DNA of 48,544 nucleotides, from positions 1-48,544 of the forward strand of contig CANQHG010000013.1 of the NCBI GenBank assembly GCA_947623655.1, in the 5' to 3' direction. The notes beneath the pieces were generated by a model that saw nothing but the letters and a program-made list of their open reading frames with translations, searched no databases and was not told where the DNA came from. The position numbers and the translations under genes were made by a program. The stretch comes from an uncultured Clostridia bacterium (lineage in GTDB: Bacteria > Bacillota > Clostridia > Christensenellales > Borkfalkiaceae). Below, piece by piece: positions 25,110-33,339 of this stretch. Position 1 is the stretch's first letter, and every line of letters begins with the position of its first letter.

Positions 25110-25290
25110 CGCTCCCCCTCGCTTCCCCGCTCAGGGGAAGTATCCGAATCGCCTCTCTTGCTTCCCCTCGTAGAGGAAGTATCGGCGCAGCGGGGGATAG
25201 GGTTTTTGGGAACCCCTCAATCACGCAAGGGCGCGTGGCAGCTCCCCTGCGAGGGGCGCCAAGGGGCTCTCTATTATTCGCCGCAATCTT
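25110..25290. repeat. Repeat-derived spacer between ruvB and queA
   Basis: The spacer contains CTTCCCCGCTCAGGGGAAGT and CTTCCCCTCGTAGAGGAAGT palindromes and a copy of the hairpin core CTCAATCACGC...GCGTGGCAGCTCCCC (25218-25250). An open frame starting inside it is an extension of queA into repeat sequence and is not used here. Confidence 0.8.
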
Positions 25291-25312
25291 TCATTATATT
25301 TTTCAATTCAGC

Positions 25313-26332
25313 ATGAAAACATCCGACTTTTATTATGATCTGCCCGAGGAGCTCATCGCGCAGACGCCCGCACAGCCGAGGGATTCGGCGCGGCTCCTCG
25401 TCTATCATCGCGACAACAAGACCGTTGAGCACCGCGTTTTCCGCGACATCACCGACTATCTGAAAGCGGGCGATGTGCTCGTCGTCAACCGCACGCGCGT
25501 GCTTCCCGCCCGTCTCTTTGCGACGACGGAGAACGGCGGCAAGATCGAAGTGCTGCTCTTAAAGCGCCTCGAGCTCGATACGTGGGAATGTCTCGTCCGT
25601 CCCGGGAAGAAATGCCGTCCCGGCGTTCGGCTCAACGTCAACGGCGAGCTCTCTTTGGAGATCTTGTCCGTCACGGTGACGGGAGAGCGGCATGTGCGGT
25701 TTTTTTATGAGGGAGCGTTTGAAGACGTTCTCTCCCGTGCGGGGACGATGCCTCTGCCGCCCTATATCCACGAAAAACTCGAGGACCCCGAGCAGTACCA
25801 GACGGTATATTCCCGCGAGAACGGTTCGGCGGCGGCGCCCACGGCGGGACTGCATTTCACGCCCGAATTGCTCCGAAAAATAAGAGACATGGGTGTGGAG
25901 ATCGTGGAAGTGCTGCTCCATGTCGGGCTCGGGACTTTCCGCCCCGTCAAAGTCGACGATGTGGAAAACCACGTCATGCACAGCGAATACTACGAAGTGA
26001 GCGAAGAGGCGGCGGCAAAGATCAACGCGGCCAAACGGGAGGGGCGGCGCGTCATCTGCGTGGGAACGACTTCTGTGCGCACCCTCGAGACGGTGGCAAA
26101 TGCCGACGGCACGGTGAACGCGGGGAACGGAGAGACGTCCGTTTTTCTCTATCCGCCCTATAAGATGAAGTGCGTCGACGCGCTCATCACCAATTTTCAT
26201 CTGCCGGAGAGCACTCTGCTGATGCTCGTGAGCTGTCTTTGCACCCGCGAGGAGATCCTGTCGGTTTACGATATTGCCGTGAAAGAGCGGTATCGGTTTT
26301 TCTCTTTCGGCGATGCGTGCCTCTTTTTATAA
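25313..26332 (+). CDS. queA: tRNA preQ1(34) S-adenosylmethionine ribosyltransferase-isomerase QueA
   Basis: QueA converts preQ1 at tRNA position 34 to epoxyqueuosine, using the ribose of S-adenosylmethionine. The 339-residue protein matches family length and motifs: [19 protein letters not shown] at the start, [19 protein letters not shown], the hallmark [34 protein letters not shown] segment and [14 protein letters not shown]. The ATG at 25313 is used because homologues begin [11 protein letters not shown]; upstream in-frame sequence is repeat. No clear Shine-Dalgarno is seen. It is paired functionally with tgt and queH in this window. Confidence 0.96.
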   Translation: MKTSDFYYDLPEELIAQTPAQPRDSARLLVYHRDNKTVEHRVFRDITDYLKAGDVLVVNRTRVLPARLFATTENGGKIEVLLLKRLELDTWECLVRPGKKCRPGVRLNVNGELSLEILSVTVTGERHVRFFYEGAFEDVLSRAGTMPLPPYIHEKLEDPEQYQTVYSRENGSAAAPTAGLHFTPELLRKIRDMGVEIVEVLLHVGLGTFRPVKVDDVENHVMHSEYYEVSEEAAAKINAAKREGRRVICVGTTSVRTLETVANADGTVNAGNGETSVFLYPPYKMKCVDALITNFHLPESTLLMLVSCLCTREEILSVYDIAVKERYRFFSFGDACLFL

Positions 26333-26335
26333 GCG

Positions 26336-26800
26336 GCGCATCTCATTGTCGCGCTTGCGTTTTCCCTCGGTCATTTACCTCATAGTAAACTCCCGTCGGG
26401 AAATCCGCGCGCTCCGCGACCTGCTTGCTTCTAAAAAGAGGCGTCCTGCCTCCCGTAAGTATCGGGGACGCGTGCTTGTTTTTGTAATTCAAAATTATGG
26501 CGGGGGAAGGTTTAGAATGACACTCCCTCAGTCTCGCAGAGCTTGGCAGCTGTCTCGGGCGGGTCGATTTCTGCCCTCAGTCAACGTTCGCGCGAGACAA
26601 TGCGCTCACTCATCGCAAAACGCAGCACACAGCGCACTGTGCTGACGCGCAGAATTGCGTTTTGCGTCCCTCGAGATTCTTCGGGTCAAGTCCACTGACT
26701 TCGTTCAACATCCGTACCTTAGAATGACGCGGAGCTTCTCCGCCCGTCCGAAGGGATTCTTCGGTCGCTGCGCTCCCTCAGAATGAGCGAGATACTAAAA
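26336..26800. repeat. Mosaic repeat region between queA and tgt
   Basis: This 480-bp gap has no gene. Positions 26490-26690 are a ~200-bp inverted copy of 45122-45330. The core is a palindrome, CGCAAAACGCA (26614-26624) and TGCGTTTTGCG (26656-26666). The right end carries the GATTCTTCGGTCGCTGCGCT and CCCTCAGAATGAGCG motifs also found inside and after copA. The left part (26340-26470) is unassigned. Confidence 0.88.
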
Positions 26801-26806
26801 TTATAA

Positions 26807-27940
<1,134 letters not shown>

Positions 27941-27986
27941 TCCGCGCACGAAATTCCCCGAAAGGGAAAAAGCGGGCTGAAATCGC

Positions 27987-28015
27987 TTGCCAAAATCCCT
28001 CCGAAATAGTATGAT
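27987..28015 (+). promoter_or_regulatory. Promoter for yajC
   Basis: TTGCCA (27987-27992), 17-bp spacer, TATGAT (28010-28015). A strong AAAAGGAG site precedes the ATG at 28035. Confidence 0.75.
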
Positions 28016-28034
28016 ATAGAAAAAGGAGACAGCA

Positions 28035-28643
28035 ATGGAATTGAAGATTTCGGAAGAGTATTCGCTATTTCACAGCGAAGCGCTCGATGGGCTCACCCTC
28101 GAAGGCGAGACGAATACGGAAACGGGAGACGGTTCCCAGAACGCGACGCAATCGGACGGGAAACCGGACGGCGGCTTCAACTGGGGCTTCACCATCATTA
28201 TCGTCGTCGTGTTCGTCATGATCATCGCGTGGTTCCTCCTCTCGGGCAGAAAAAACAAGTCCGGCGAAAAGGAATATGCGGAGGCGATCGAGGCGATCAG
28301 ACCTGGCAATAAAGTGACGTCGCGCGGCGGCATCTGCGGCGTCGTCGTGGAAGTCTGCGACGACAATACCGTTGTTTTGGAGACGGGCAGCGAGGCGTCG
28401 GGGAAGTCCTATTTCAAACTCATGAAAGAGTGCATCTACGAGACGGACGCAAAGGGTCCCACGCAGATCGCGCGGGAAGAGGCGGAACTGCGCAGAAAGC
28501 AGGAAAAGGAAGCGAAGCTCGCCGCCAAGAACGCGGCGAAGGGCGCGGCCCCCGCAAACGGGGAAAAGGCGGAGAGCGCACAGCCCGAGGCGCCCGCAGA
28601 TGAGAAGAGCGAAGAGCTTCCCGAAGAGAATAACAAAGAATAA
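28035..28643 (+). CDS. yajC: Preprotein translocase subunit YajC, long form
   Basis: YajC is the small partner of SecDF in the holo-translocon. The conserved part is present: a membrane span (about 49-69) followed by the Lys-rich segment and EAIRPGNKVTSRGGICGVVVEVCDDNTVVLE. The protein has 202 residues where about 90-120 is usual. Extra parts are a Thr/Asn/Gly-rich N-terminal stretch of about 48 residues ahead of the span and a long Ala/Lys/Glu-rich C-terminal tail. secD and secF are downstream in the same region, with the TIGR04086 and SCIFF genes between. Confidence 0.9.
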   Translation: MELKISEEYSLFHSEALDGLTLEGETNTETGDGSQNATQSDGKPDGGFNWGFTIIIVVVFVMIIAWFLLSGRKNKSGEKEYAEAIEAIRPGNKVTSRGGICGVVVEVCDDNTVVLETGSEASGKSYFKLMKECIYETDAKGPTQIAREEAELRRKQEKEAKLAAKNAAKGAAPANGEKAESAQPEAPADEKSEELPEENNKE

Positions 28644-28653
28644 ATCGAAATAT

Positions 28654-28685
28654 CTCCGCATACCTTACGGTGTGCGGAGGTTTTT
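28654..28685 (+). promoter_or_regulatory. Terminator-like hairpin overlapping the next gene's ribosome binding site
   Basis: CTCCGCATACC (28654-28664), loop TTAC, GGTGTGCGGAG (28669-28679), then GTTTTT immediately before the ATG at 28686. The only Shine-Dalgarno of the next gene (GGAGG, 28676-28680) is inside the 3' arm, so the hairpin can both terminate transcription and hide the ribosome binding site. Confidence 0.8.
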
Positions 28686-29066
28686 ATGGACAGGGAGCTC
28701 TTAAAGCAGACGTTGAAACAGCTCATATTTGCGGCGCTCTTCGGCGCGGTGTTTTCGCTTCTTGCGCTCGCGCTCGCGGCGATCTTTGTCAAGAATTTTT
28801 CGGTGCCGCAAGCGGGCGTTACGGCGGTGAATTGGTGCGTGAAATGCGTGGCGGCCTTTCTCGGCAGTGTCCTCTTTATACGGGGGGAACGCTCTCTTTT
28901 CAAGGGCGCGGGAGCGGGCGCGCTCTTTGCCGTTTTAACGCTTCTCCTCTTCGCCATGATCGGCGGGGGGGTCCATGTCGACGGATTTTTCGTGCTCGAG
29001 CTCGTCGTCTGCGCTATTTTGGGCGGCGCGGGCGGACTTCTCGGCGCGAAATTGCGGAAAGCGTAA
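28686..29066 (+). CDS. TIGR04086 family membrane protein
   Basis: The 126-residue protein has about four hydrophobic spans (about 12-36, 44-64, 73-94 and 99-122) with short loops and a basic C-terminus. Size, topology and position directly between yajC and the SCIFF gene match the TIGR04086 family of Clostridia, whose role is unknown. The context suggests a link to secretion or to the SCIFF product, but this is inference. The start overlaps the T-run of a hairpin. Confidence 0.72.
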   Translation: MDRELLKQTLKQLIFAALFGAVFSLLALALAAIFVKNFSVPQAGVTAVNWCVKCVAAFLGSVLFIRGERSLFKGAGAGALFAVLTLLLFAMIGGGVHVDGFFVLELVVCAILGGAGGLLGAKLRKA

Positions 29067-29074
29067 AAAAATAC

Positions 29075-29103
29075 TTGCAAAATTTCGCATATGGTTGTAT
29101 AAT
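29075..29103 (+). promoter_or_regulatory. SCIFF gene promoter
   Basis: TTGCAA (29075-29080) and perfect TATAAT (29098-29103), 17-bp spacer. The leader to scfA is about 27 nt. Confidence 0.85.
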
Positions 29104-29136
29104 GAGTAAAAACTCAATCAAAGCGAGGACAATACT

Positions 29137-29292
29137 ATGATCAAGACTATCGCAAAGCCTCAGGAAAAGACAGTCACGGGCTGCGGCGAATGCAGAAGCA
29201 CCTGCCAATCCGCCTGCAAAACGAGCTGCACGGTAGGCAACCAATCCTGCGAACGCATCACCAGAGAACAGAAGATCGACGAGCAGAAATAA
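29137..29292 (+). CDS. scfA: SCIFF six-cysteine ranthipeptide precursor
   Basis: This 51-residue peptide is the SCIFF (six Cys in forty-five residues) precursor found across Clostridia. The Cys-rich core is CGECRSTCQSACKTSCTV, followed by GNQSC; the six cysteines are at 16, 19, 23, 27, 31 and 38. The family is modified by a dedicated radical SAM enzyme that forms thioether crosslinks, making it a ranthipeptide. Roles proposed for related peptides include quorum-like signalling, but the function here is not known. It has its own promoter and a terminator before the maturase gene, so peptide mRNA should be in excess. Confidence 0.95.
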   Translation: MIKTIAKPQEKTVTGCGECRSTCQSACKTSCTVGNQSCERITREQKIDEQK

Positions 29293-29307
29293 GTATACGC
29301 GAAAAAG

Positions 29308-29334
29308 AAAAGCGGCGCGTCGCGTCGCTTTTTT
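29308..29334 (+). terminator. Partial terminator between scfA and scfB
   Basis: AAAAGCGGCGCG pairs with CGCGTCGCTTTT (one G-U pair) and runs into TTTTTT. scfB begins only 8 nt later without its own promoter, so it must depend on read-through. Confidence 0.82.
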
Positions 29335-29341
29335 CGGTATT

Positions 29342-30637
29342 ATGATCCACGTTTTTACATATCACAACGATTATTACGTCTACGATACGGGCAGCGGGAG
29401 CCTGCACCAATGCGATGAGCGGACGGCGAAGTATCTCTCGGGCGAGCCGATCGAGCTCACCGATGAGGAACTTTCCGATATTCTCTCTCTCAAAGAGGCG
29501 GGCCTTTTAGACGCGCCCGAAACTTCCGCCCGTCCCATCAAGAGCAAAGAGATCAAGGCGCTCTGCCTGCATATCTGTCACGACTGCAACCTTCGCTGCA
29601 AATACTGTTTTGCGGACGAGGGCGCTTATCATGCCAAGCGCGAGGCGATGTCCTTTGAAACGGCCAAGGCCGCCATCGACTTTCTCCTCAAAAACAGCGG
29701 CAAGCGCAAGGTGCTCGAAGTGGACTTCTTCGGCGGCGAGCCCCTCATGAACCTCTCCGTCATCAAGGAGACGGTGTACTACGCAAAGGAAGAGGCCGCA
29801 AAGCTCGGCAAGCGGTTTTTATTCACGACGACGACCAACGCCCTCCTCCTCGACGACGAGACCATAAAATTCTTCAACGAGGAGATGGAGAACGTCGTTT
29901 TGTCTCTCGACGGCAGAAAGGAAGTCAACGACGCCGTGAGACAAACGGTCAGCGGAAAGGGGAGCTTCGATATCGTCGTCGAAAAGATCAAAAAGTTTGT
30001 CAGGGCGAGAGGGGACAAGCATTACTACGTGCGCGGCACGTTCACGGCGAAAAATCTCGACTTTTCGAAAGATGTGCTCTTTTTGGCCGATCAGGGCTTC
30101 GACTCCCTTTCGGTGGAGCCCGTCGTCACCGATATTCCCGACCTTGCGATCACAAAGGAACATCTCCCCGCGATCGAAAAGGAGTACGAGCTCCTCTGCG
30201 ATGCGTACATCGAGCGCGAAAGAGCGGGAAAGGGGTTCAATTTCTTTCATTTCAACGTCGATCTCGAGGGCGGGCCCTGTCTCGAAAAGCGCGTTTCGGC
30301 GTGCGGTGCGGGGAACGAATATTTTTCGGTCGTCCCCAACGGCGACATCTATCCCTGCCATCAATTTGCGGGGGAGGAGAAGTGGAAGATGGGCAACGTC
30401 TTTGAGGGGAAGATCGATCCCGAAAAGAGGGCGCTCTTTGCGGACAGCTGTCTCTTCACGCGCAAGAAGTGCGGGAGTTGCTTTGCGAAGTTCATCTGCT
30501 CGGGCGGATGCAATGCGAACAACTATCATTTCAACGGCGACATCAACGAGCCCTACGAAATTACTTGCGCGATGATGAAAAAGCGCATCGAATGCGCGAT
30601 GCGGGTGCTCGCCATGCGCAAAATCAAAGAAATTTAG
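29342..30637 (+). CDS. scfB: SCIFF radical SAM maturase (thioether-forming, SPASM domain)
   Basis: This radical SAM peptide-modifying enzyme installs thioether bonds in the SCIFF peptide. It has an N-terminal RRE-like segment (about 1-70, MIHVFTYHNDYYVYDTGSG), the CX3CX2C cluster motif CNLRCKYC (C82, C86, C89), DFFGGEPLMN, and a C-terminal SPASM region with auxiliary-cluster cysteines (SACGAGNEYFSV, YPCHQF, KKCGSCFAKFICSGGC and a late ITC). It is 431 residues, close to the family size. No Shine-Dalgarno lies before the ATG. It directly follows scfA across a terminator-like hairpin. Confidence 0.94.
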   Translation: MIHVFTYHNDYYVYDTGSGSLHQCDERTAKYLSGEPIELTDEELSDILSLKEAGLLDAPETSARPIKSKEIKALCLHICHDCNLRCKYCFADEGAYHAKREAMSFETAKAAIDFLLKNSGKRKVLEVDFFGGEPLMNLSVIKETVYYAKEEAAKLGKRFLFTTTTNALLLDDETIKFFNEEMENVVLSLDGRKEVNDAVRQTVSGKGSFDIVVEKIKKFVRARGDKHYYVRGTFTAKNLDFSKDVLFLADQGFDSLSVEPVVTDIPDLAITKEHLPAIEKEYELLCDAYIERERAGKGFNFFHFNVDLEGGPCLEKRVSACGAGNEYFSVVPNGDIYPCHQFAGEEKWKMGNVFEGKIDPEKRALFADSCLFTRKKCGSCFAKFICSGGCNANNYHFNGDINEPYEITCAMMKKRIECAMRVLAMRKIKEI

Positions 30638-30668
30638 ACGAAATTTGAGAAAATGGTTGCAATTCGGC

Positions 30669-30697
30669 TTGACGATGTAACGCATTTTATATATAAT
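30669..30697 (+). promoter_or_regulatory. Promoter for secD-secF
   Basis: TTGACG (30669-30674), 17-bp spacer, perfect TATAAT (30692-30697). Two hairpins follow in the leader: AATTTCCC/GGGAATTT ending in T5 (30710-30727) and GCGGGC/GCCCGC (about 30733-30747), then AGGAGGAGG before secD. Confidence 0.87.
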
Positions 30698-30766
30698 GGT
30701 AAATAGCGGAATTTCCCAAGGGAATTTTTCGGGCGGGCTATGCCCGCGTTCAGATAGGAGGAGGCA

Positions 30767-32257
30767 ATGAGCAAAGTAAAATCGGCAATCTGTCTAACGC
30801 TTATGACGCTGCTGATCGCCGGGCTGTGTTTTATATGTTTCGTGTCTTTCGGGCTGCCGAACGGGACGGATACCTATAATTCCATTCTCCGCATGACGGA
30901 GAAAGACGCAGACCTCGGCATGCGTTACGGCGCCGCAGACGACGAGAGCGAAAGATATCTGGGAGGCGGCTATTCGGCCGTCTATTATCCCGAGGGCGTC
31001 ATCTCCGCAGAGGAGTACGACTACACCCTGGCGGGAAAGGCCGACGCGGACAAGTCCGAATACGAGCAAAAGTATACAAAAGTCGGTTCTCTCTACTTCG
31101 ATAACGAAAAGATCACGGTTGCGAACGGCGAACCCGACGATACATTCAAGGAGCAGTTCCAAAGTGCAGTGGAGCTCTTCACCGCCCGCTACGAGGCTTT
31201 GCACCTCGAAGATGTGCGCGTAAGCGTGTTCGACGGATACGCCGTGCGCGTGTTTGTCGCCCGCAGCGAGACCGCAGCTTTCACGCCCCTTTCCTACACG
31301 GGCGAGTTCACCGTGAAGTACGGTTCCGACGCAAGCAGCGCCGCGACGATCATGCCCGCCCGCGCGACGGAGACGATCGGCGACTATGTGAAAGGCGCCT
31401 ATGCAAGAACGGGGGCCGACGGCAGCCACTACGTCGTCATCGACTTCACCCAAAAGGGTAGGGAAGCGCTTGCCAAGGCCTCGGAAGGGGCGGCGGATTC
31501 TTCCTCGACCGCTTTCTTCCGCGTCGGCGATAACGACGCGTTGCAGCTCACCGTCAGCGAAAAGATCGATCAGGACAGCCTTTATATCTCCAATTCGAGC
31601 TTTACCGAGATCTCGGCGAAGTCCTCGGCAGTCCTCATCGACACGGCCGTCAACGGCACGCAGACCGAACTCAGTTTCAACGTGAAAGACACGAACGGCT
31701 ATCATGCGCTCGGCGGTGAAAATGCTCTCTTGTGGCTCTATATCGCATTCGGCGTATGTGCGCTCGGCATGATGATCTTCTTCTTTGTGAGATATCACCT
31801 GCTCGGCTTCGTGCACCTGTACACATATCTGCTGTTCCTGTGCGGGACGGTGCTCTGCGTATGGGCGATCCCGTTCCTTACGCTCAGCGTAGAGACGTTT
31901 GTCGCTTTCATGCTCACGTCCGTGCTCCTCAGCATCTCCGACATCGTTACGTTCGAAAAGGCGGGTGCGGAATATGCAACGGGCAAGACGATGACCTCTT
32001 CCGTCAAGACGGGGTATTCCAAGTGCTTCTGGAACCTCTTCGACCTGCACATCGTGCTTGCGCTCGCGGGCTTCTTCATGTACTTTGTGGCGCTTCCTCC
32101 TCTGAGTTCGTTCGGGTTTGTCTTCGGGCTCACCGCCGTGTTCTCGGGGCTCGGGACCCTGCTCATCAACCGCTTCAACTGGGCGATCATGATGGGGAAT
32201 ACTTCCAAGAAGAGCGCTTTCTGCAACTTCAAGAGGGAGGAAACCGAAGATGAATAA
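30767..32257 (+). CDS. secD: Divergent SecD protein-export subunit
   Basis: SecD with SecF uses the proton motive force to pull exported chains from SecYEG. The 496-residue protein has one N-terminal span (about 8-30), a large extracytoplasmic region (about 35-315) and about five C-terminal spans. The C-terminal RND-like region is recognisable (ISDIVTFEKAGAEYATGKTM, equivalent to the usual VDANILIFERIxEE), and FTQKGREALA matches the P1/base region. The usual N-terminal GLDLxGG motif is replaced, and the normal VDAN motif is degenerate. Identity is supported by position between scfB and secF, with which it overlaps by 8 bp. Confidence 0.85.
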   Translation: MSKVKSAICLTLMTLLIAGLCFICFVSFGLPNGTDTYNSILRMTEKDADLGMRYGAADDESERYLGGGYSAVYYPEGVISAEEYDYTLAGKADADKSEYEQKYTKVGSLYFDNEKITVANGEPDDTFKEQFQSAVELFTARYEALHLEDVRVSVFDGYAVRVFVARSETAAFTPLSYTGEFTVKYGSDASSAATIMPARATETIGDYVKGAYARTGADGSHYVVIDFTQKGREALAKASEGAADSSSTAFFRVGDNDALQLTVSEKIDQDSLYISNSSFTEISAKSSAVLIDTAVNGTQTELSFNVKDTNGYHALGGENALLWLYIAFGVCALGMMIFFFVRYHLLGFVHLYTYLLFLCGTVLCVWAIPFLTLSVETFVAFMLTSVLLSISDIVTFEKAGAEYATGKTMTSSVKTGYSKCFWNLFDLHIVLALAGFFMYFVALPPLSSFGFVFGLTAVFSGLGTLLINRFNWAIMMGNTSKKSAFCNFKREETEDE

Positions 32258-33239
32258 GTTTAAACCGTGGAAACTTCTTCCCATATGGCTGGCGATCTCC
32301 GCGGTCGTGATTGTGGCGGGCATCATTTTAATGGCGCTTCTCGGCTTTAACACCGCCGCCGAAATGCCCGAAAATACGCAGCTCGAAGTCAAGTATAATA
32401 TCAGCGTCATCATCGACGAGGCCGCGCAAGACAGGCTTGAGGGCTACTGCGAAGATGTGTTTGGGACCAACGGCCTCACCGTCTGCGATATGCAGGAAGC
32501 GACGGGCACCGCGGGCACGGCCGATACGGGCGCATTCAACTTCTACTTTACCTCCGATATTTCCGCCGAAAAACAGGCGAAAGTGATTTCCGAACTCGAA
32601 AGCAAGATCGCGGCAGACGACACGTTATCGGGCGACTACGTTGAGATCCATCTCACATGGCACACCGAAGAGCTCGTTTCGAAAGCCGACTATGTGTGGC
32701 GCGGCGCGATCGCCGTCGGCATCGTCGTGGCGCTCGTCTATCTCGGGATCCGCTTCGGCGTCGGCAGCGCCCTCACGGGGCTTGTGCTCTCCGTGCACGA
32801 CGCGCTGTTTACCGTTGCGCTCCTCGCGATCGTCCGCATTCCCGTCTATGCGGCCGCTCCCGTATTCTATGCGGCGGCCGCGGCGTTCCTCTCCCTCGCA
32901 CTCTGGCTCGTGCACTGCATGAAACTGCGTTCGCTCAAGAAAGAGTCCGAGACCCCGCTCGACGCGGAGACCTCTGTGGCGACGTCGTACAAGAGCGCAT
33001 GGAAGTGGATCGCGGCCATTGCGGGTACAGTCGCGTTCGTTGTGATCGTCATCGGTTCGATCGCTTCGACGAGCGTGAGAGCGATGGTCTTGCCTTTGCT
33101 CATCGCCGTTGCGGCGGCCGCTTATTCCTCGCTTCTCGTCGGCCCCGCGCTTCACGTGCATGTCAAGCGGGCATTCGACAAACTCTCGCGTGGCAACAAA
33201 TTCAAGTACGTCGGTAAAGAAAAGAAGGCCGACAAGTAA
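32250..33239 (+). CDS. secF: Divergent SecF protein-export subunit
   Basis: SecF partners SecD. The 329-residue protein has an N-terminal span (about 13-35), a periplasmic-type domain (about 40-145) and five further spans, with IAVGIVVALVYLGIRFGVGS (about 152-171) and SVHDALFTVALLAI (about 181-194). That last segment matches the family motif with the conserved Asp (VHDxxxxxG). The usual later motif (INDTVVIFDRIRE) is strongly changed. It overlaps the secD end by 8 bp and ends before a strong hairpin, so secDF is one unit. Confidence 0.86.
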   Translation: MNKFKPWKLLPIWLAISAVVIVAGIILMALLGFNTAAEMPENTQLEVKYNISVIIDEAAQDRLEGYCEDVFGTNGLTVCDMQEATGTAGTADTGAFNFYFTSDISAEKQAKVISELESKIAADDTLSGDYVEIHLTWHTEELVSKADYVWRGAIAVGIVVALVYLGIRFGVGSALTGLVLSVHDALFTVALLAIVRIPVYAAAPVFYAAAAAFLSLALWLVHCMKLRSLKKESETPLDAETSVATSYKSAWKWIAAIAGTVAFVVIVIGSIASTSVRAMVLPLLIAVAAAAYSSLLVGPALHVHVKRAFDKLSRGNKFKYVGKEKKADK

Positions 33240-33253
33240 CGTACGAACATCAG

Positions 33254-33279
33254 GCGGCGGGAGATGATCCCGCCGCTTT
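33254..33279 (+). terminator. Hairpin after secF
   Basis: GCGGCGGGA, loop GATGA, TCCCGCCGC, then TTT: a very stable stem with a short T-run. The TTGCGT/CATAAT pair at 33278-33306 (17-bp spacing) is a possible recJ promoter just behind it. Confidence 0.7.
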
Positions 33280-33339
33280 GCGTAACGGTGCATTTTTGGG
33301 CATAATAATAAAAAGTACAGACATATCAGAAGAAACGTC

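Noticed and set aside
25235..25312. An upstream start for queA
   Set aside because: It lies in repeat DNA; QueA proteins begin at the [15 protein letters not shown] sequence encoded from 25313.
30794..32413. A 539-codon antisense frame over secD
   Set aside because: Shadow of the secD coding sequence; no start signals and low-complexity translation.
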